A stretch of 64,000 nucleotides of DNA. Origin: Chloroflexota bacterium (GTDB lineage Bacteria > Chloroflexota > Anaerolineae > Anaerolineales > Villigracilaceae). The notes below the pieces were generated by a model. The model saw only the letters and a list, made by a program, of their open reading frames with translations. It searched no databases and was not told the origin of the DNA. The position numbers and the translations under genes were made by a program. The stretch is from contig JACRLC010000050.1 of assembly GCA_016235425.1 (NCBI GenBank), forward strand, positions 1 to 64,000. Direction: 5' to 3'. Below are positions 61,549-64,000 of this stretch, one piece after another. The first letter of the stretch is position 1. Each line of letters opens with the position of its first letter.

Positions 61549-64000
61549 CTATGGCAGGTTGAAGGTCTTCACCAGGAAGACAGCTATCTGTGCGCGCGTG
61601 ACTGGGGAATCGGGACAGTAGATACCTGCCCCGCACCCGCTGGTGATGCCTTCACTGGCAAGTTGTTCAATCCAACTGGCGGCCCAATGGTCTGCAGGAA
61701 CATCACTAAACATGGTCCCGGTGGCTAAGGGTGGTAAATAGCTCGCTCCATGCTTGGATTTCAAGAGGAAGACCGCCATTTCTGCCCTGGTGACGGATGC
61801 CTCCGGGCAGTAGATACCAAGGCCGCAACCACTGGTGATCCCGTCCGCTTTGAGGGCTTCGATCCAGTACTGAGCCCAATGTCCAGGAGTATCGGTGAAG
61901 GTGATGGGAACGACTGGCGGGTTGAAAGTGGAACCCTTCAAACCCTTTTCGAGGAAGACCGCTATTTGGGCTCGAGTAACATTGTCCTCTGGACAATAGT
62001 TGAAGGGGTTTGTGGAGCATCCGCCTGTAATTCCTGCGTTGTAAAGCCGTTCGATCCATTGCCAGGCCCAGTGAGTGGTCGGTACATCTGCGAAAGTAGC
62101 CGTATCCAGCAAGTTATTGATGTTAATGGTGAAGATCTTGGTTGTATTCAATGCACCACTATCAGTCGAGTGGATACATACACTATAGCTACTCTTCGTC
62201 TCGTAGTCGAACATCACAGCAGACTGCAGACTGTTATTGACGATCGTGAAGTAAGCGGTATTGCTTCCGCCGCAGAATGTATAGGTAAAACTATCACCCA
62301 CATCAGGGTCAGTTGTAGAGAAGATACCAACCACACTTCCCGCGGCTTGGTTTTCGTCAATACCGGAATTCGAGAGGATGATGTCCGTGGGAGGGTTGTT
62401 TACGGCATTGATGGTCACGTTGACAGCAATGGTATCGATACCACCGTTACCATCCGAAACCTGGACAGTGAAGCTATCGGAACCGTTGTAGTTGAGAGTG
62501 GGTACATAGCTGATTATTTTGGATGTACCCGTGCCGTAAGCAGATGCAGTACCGTGCGTTGCGGGAATGGAGACGCTCCAAGTGAGGGTGTCGCCCGAAT
62601 CGGGATCGGTTGCATGCAAGGTCAGGCTAAATGGGACCGGCGAGCCATTCTCCGACATGGTAACCCCTATCGAGGCGCCTTCAGTGATGATTGGCGGCTG
62701 ATTAGGCATTACTGCGTAGGTGACGCCGGCGGTATGGGTACTGGCGGGCATGGTGACGGTGTTGGTGCTTAAAGTGCTGGCGTTGTTATTGGTGCCAGTC
62801 CAGCCGCTGATCTGCCAGCCGCTATTGGGTATGGCGCCGCTTAGGTTGATGGTCGCCCCTGCAATATATTGCCCAACTGCGCAATCGGTCGAGTTGGTTG
62901 GAGAAGCCACGGGATTGCTGCCCTGACCAGTATGACTGAGGGTCAGTGCGTAGCACGTCGGGAAGTCGATGGTCCAGGTGTAGGATGCTGGTGTCGGGTC
63001 TGGAGTTCCATAGCTCTCCACGGCTCGCACGTTAAATGTGTGACTGCTTTCGCTCAAGCCGGTATAGCTTTTCGAACTAGTACAGGCGCTGTAACTGCCG
63101 CTGTCCAATTGACATTCAAACGTAGCGGCAGGATCGTTACTGGTGAAGGAGAAGGTGGCATTGGCGCTGGTGCTCGGGTTTGGTGGGTTGCTGGTGATGG
63201 TTGTATCCGGTGCAACACTGAAATACATCGGATTACTCCATTTGCCATAGCCGGTTGAGTTCCAGGCACGTACCCACCAGGTATGTGGTCCGTTCGAGAG
63301 AGTCAAAGGGTGTGTCAGTGAGCAAACGGAGCCGTTACACACATCTGCAGGTGCAAACGATTCCCGGATCAACGTTACTCCTGTCGGACCGTTTACTGCC
63401 AGAGTGTAATGCTCTGCATTACTTACAGCATTCCAGGTATAAGTCGGGTTGTGTATATTACCGATGTTGCCCTCGGGTGAGATCAGCGTTGGCTTCTCGG
63501 GAATCGGGAGATTGACAGTATGGCTCTCGATGTCGAGACTGTCAGCGAAGGTTGCATTGCCAGTGTAAGTGGCGGTGAGAGTCTTTGTCCCGCTGGTAGT
63601 GAAGGTTGCATCGCAACTACCACTTCCACTAGCCAGAGTGATCGTGCAGTCGGTGTCGGCTCCGGTAATGTCCACACTCCCGGTGGGTGTGCCAAAGTCG
63701 CTCGCAACCGTCACGTTCACGCTGACGGTCTGGTTAAGGATGGACGGGTCGGGAATATCGGCTGTAATCGTGGTGGTGGTTGGGAAGGGTGGATAGGAGC
63801 TCGTGCAGGCAACATCTCCACACCAGGGAGTGAAGTCCACATTGTCACTGACCGCGTCGCCTGTACCAATCAGGTTGCTGGCATGAGTTGGCCCGGAGGC
63901 CGCGCCCCACCAGTTGTTCTCAGCATCCAGCGGGCCTCCAGAGGCGACAGCCTCCACCTTGACGCCGAAATCGGTGTTGCCCTCAATCTTATTGGATGTG
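61549..64000 (-). CDS. Surface protein with Ig-like, cadherin-like and three SLH domains (N-terminus outside window)
   Basis: The frame is open to the window edge, giving at least 816 residues. It begins in the end of a probable right-handed beta-helix (LDAENNWWGAASGPTHASNL), then has a bacterial Ig-like repeat (SVNVTVASDFGTPTGSVDIT), a fibronectin-like part (PTYTWNAVSNAEHYTLAV), cadherin-type repeats (LHATDPDSGDTLTW, VQVSDGNGGIDTIAVNV, TTDPDVGDSFTY), and three SLH domains (FADVPTTHWAWQWIERLYNAGITGGC, HWAQYWIEALKADGITSGC, HWAASWIEQLASEGITSGC). SLH repeats anchor proteins to cell-wall polymers. Each SLH domain has an extra Cys pair (GCSTNPFNYC, GCGLGIYC, GCGAGIYC). Confidence 0.9.
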   Translation of the reverse strand, partial: TSNKIEGNTDFGVKVEAVASGGPLDAENNWWGAASGPTHASNLIGTGDAVSDNVDFTPWCGDVACTSSYPPFPTTTTITADIPDPSILNQTVSVNVTVASDFGTPTGSVDITGADTDCTITLASGSGSCDATFTTSGTKTLTATYTGNATFADSLDIESHTVNLPIPEKPTLISPEGNIGNIHNPTYTWNAVSNAEHYTLAVNGPTGVTLIRESFAPADVCNGSVCSLTHPLTLSNGPHTWWVRAWNSTGYGKWSNPMYFSVAPDTTITSNPPNPSTSANATFSFTSNDPAATFECQLDSGSYSACTSSKSYTGLSESSHTFNVRAVESYGTPDPTPASYTWTIDFPTCYALTLSHTGQGSNPVASPTNSTDCAVGQYIAGATINLSGAIPNSGWQISGWTGTNNNASTLSTNTVTMPASTHTAGVTYAVMPNQPPIITEGASIGVTMSENGSPVPFSLTLHATDPDSGDTLTWSVSIPATHGTASAYGTGTSKIISYVPTLNYNGSDSFTVQVSDGNGGIDTIAVNVTINAVNNPPTDIILSNSGIDENQAAGSVVGIFSTTDPDVGDSFTYTFCGGSNTAYFTIVNNSLQSAVMFDYETKSSYSVCIHSTDSGALNTTKIFTININNLLDTATFADVPTTHWAWQWIERLYNAGITGGCSTNPFNYCPEDNVTRAQIAVFLEKGLKGSTFNPPVVPITFTDTPGHWAQYWIEALKADGITSGCGLGIYCPEASVTRAEMAVFLLKSKHGASYLPPLATGTMFSDVPADHWAASWIEQLASEGITSGCGAGIYCPDSPVTRAQIAVFLVKTFNLP

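Noticed and set aside
1-64000. CRISPR arrays, tRNA or rRNA genes
   Set aside because: No regularly spaced direct repeats with unique spacers and no cloverleaf or rRNA-like sequence was recognised; the AATTGGAGA tracts are irregular and lack spacers.

Overview
The window looks like a Chloroflexota chromosome, probably Anaerolineae. This is an inference from gene content: four lipoproteins with Thr-Pro-rich linkers, a fused NuoCD, FeoAB, an SLH-domain surface protein, several DUF1801/VOC/AHSA1 genes, and no sign of LPS or sporulation operons. No rRNA, tRNA or CRISPR array was found. Base composition is moderately GC-rich, except for a clearly AT-rich stretch at about 12.5-17.3 kb.

Layout. 0-0.7 kb: the end of an IS1-type element cuts off a purine/pyrimidine (NCS2) permease. 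1.1-12.3 kb: a catabolic cluster with a three-subunit molybdenum hydroxylase (CoxM/CoxS/CoxL-type) and its CoxG and XdhC helpers, an amidase, a cyclase-family hydrolase, and AllF/FdrA plus AllG/DUF1116. The third expected partner, AllH/DUF2877, lies apart at 20.9 kb. The likely job is oxidation of an N-heterocycle, hydrolysis of the ring or amide, and carbamoyl transfer. 12.5-17.3 kb: an AT-rich five-gene unit behind one promoter, consisting of a VapBC-like toxin-antitoxin pair, a protein that joins RNA polymerase alpha-CTD-like and sigma region-4-like modules, a small protein of possible winged-helix type, and a MORC/MutL-like GHKL ATPase. This is the best candidate for an undescribed, possibly defensive, system.

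17.3-33.2 kb: an accessory zone of single small genes (MDR reductases, DinB, AHSA1, DHFR-like, VOC, DUF1801, hydrolases, amidase) mixed with many broken genes and a MITE-like palindrome. Three promoters here have identical geometry and share a 16-bp palindrome between -35 and -10, so they form a local regulon that probably includes the ArsR gene. 33.4-49.5 kb: housekeeping and envelope genes, including a 5'-3' exonuclease, acyl-CoA synthetase, SecDF, a translationally coupled phosphatase/RCK/P-loop/M1-peptidase operon, L32, FabD and a PLD lipoprotein. 49.6-56 kb: FeoAB, a DUF4160/DUF2442 pair, an M20 amidohydrolase, an MBL-fold hydrolase, a PIG-L deacetylase and a PSP1/RicT protein. 56-61.5 kb: Mrp, NuoI, NuoCD, NuoB and IscX on the minus strand, divergent from a cysteine-bearing SufR-like regulator across a 26-bp palindrome. 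61.5-64 kb: the C-terminal part of a large SLH surface protein that runs off the window.

Three families of short repeats run through the window: tracts built from AATTGGAGATT-type words, 111-120 bp palindromes bounded by GTCATTGCGAG, and GGTCGAGTAG/GTATCGAGACC units. Several copies lie inside genes without breaking the frame, so they have contributed protein sequence.
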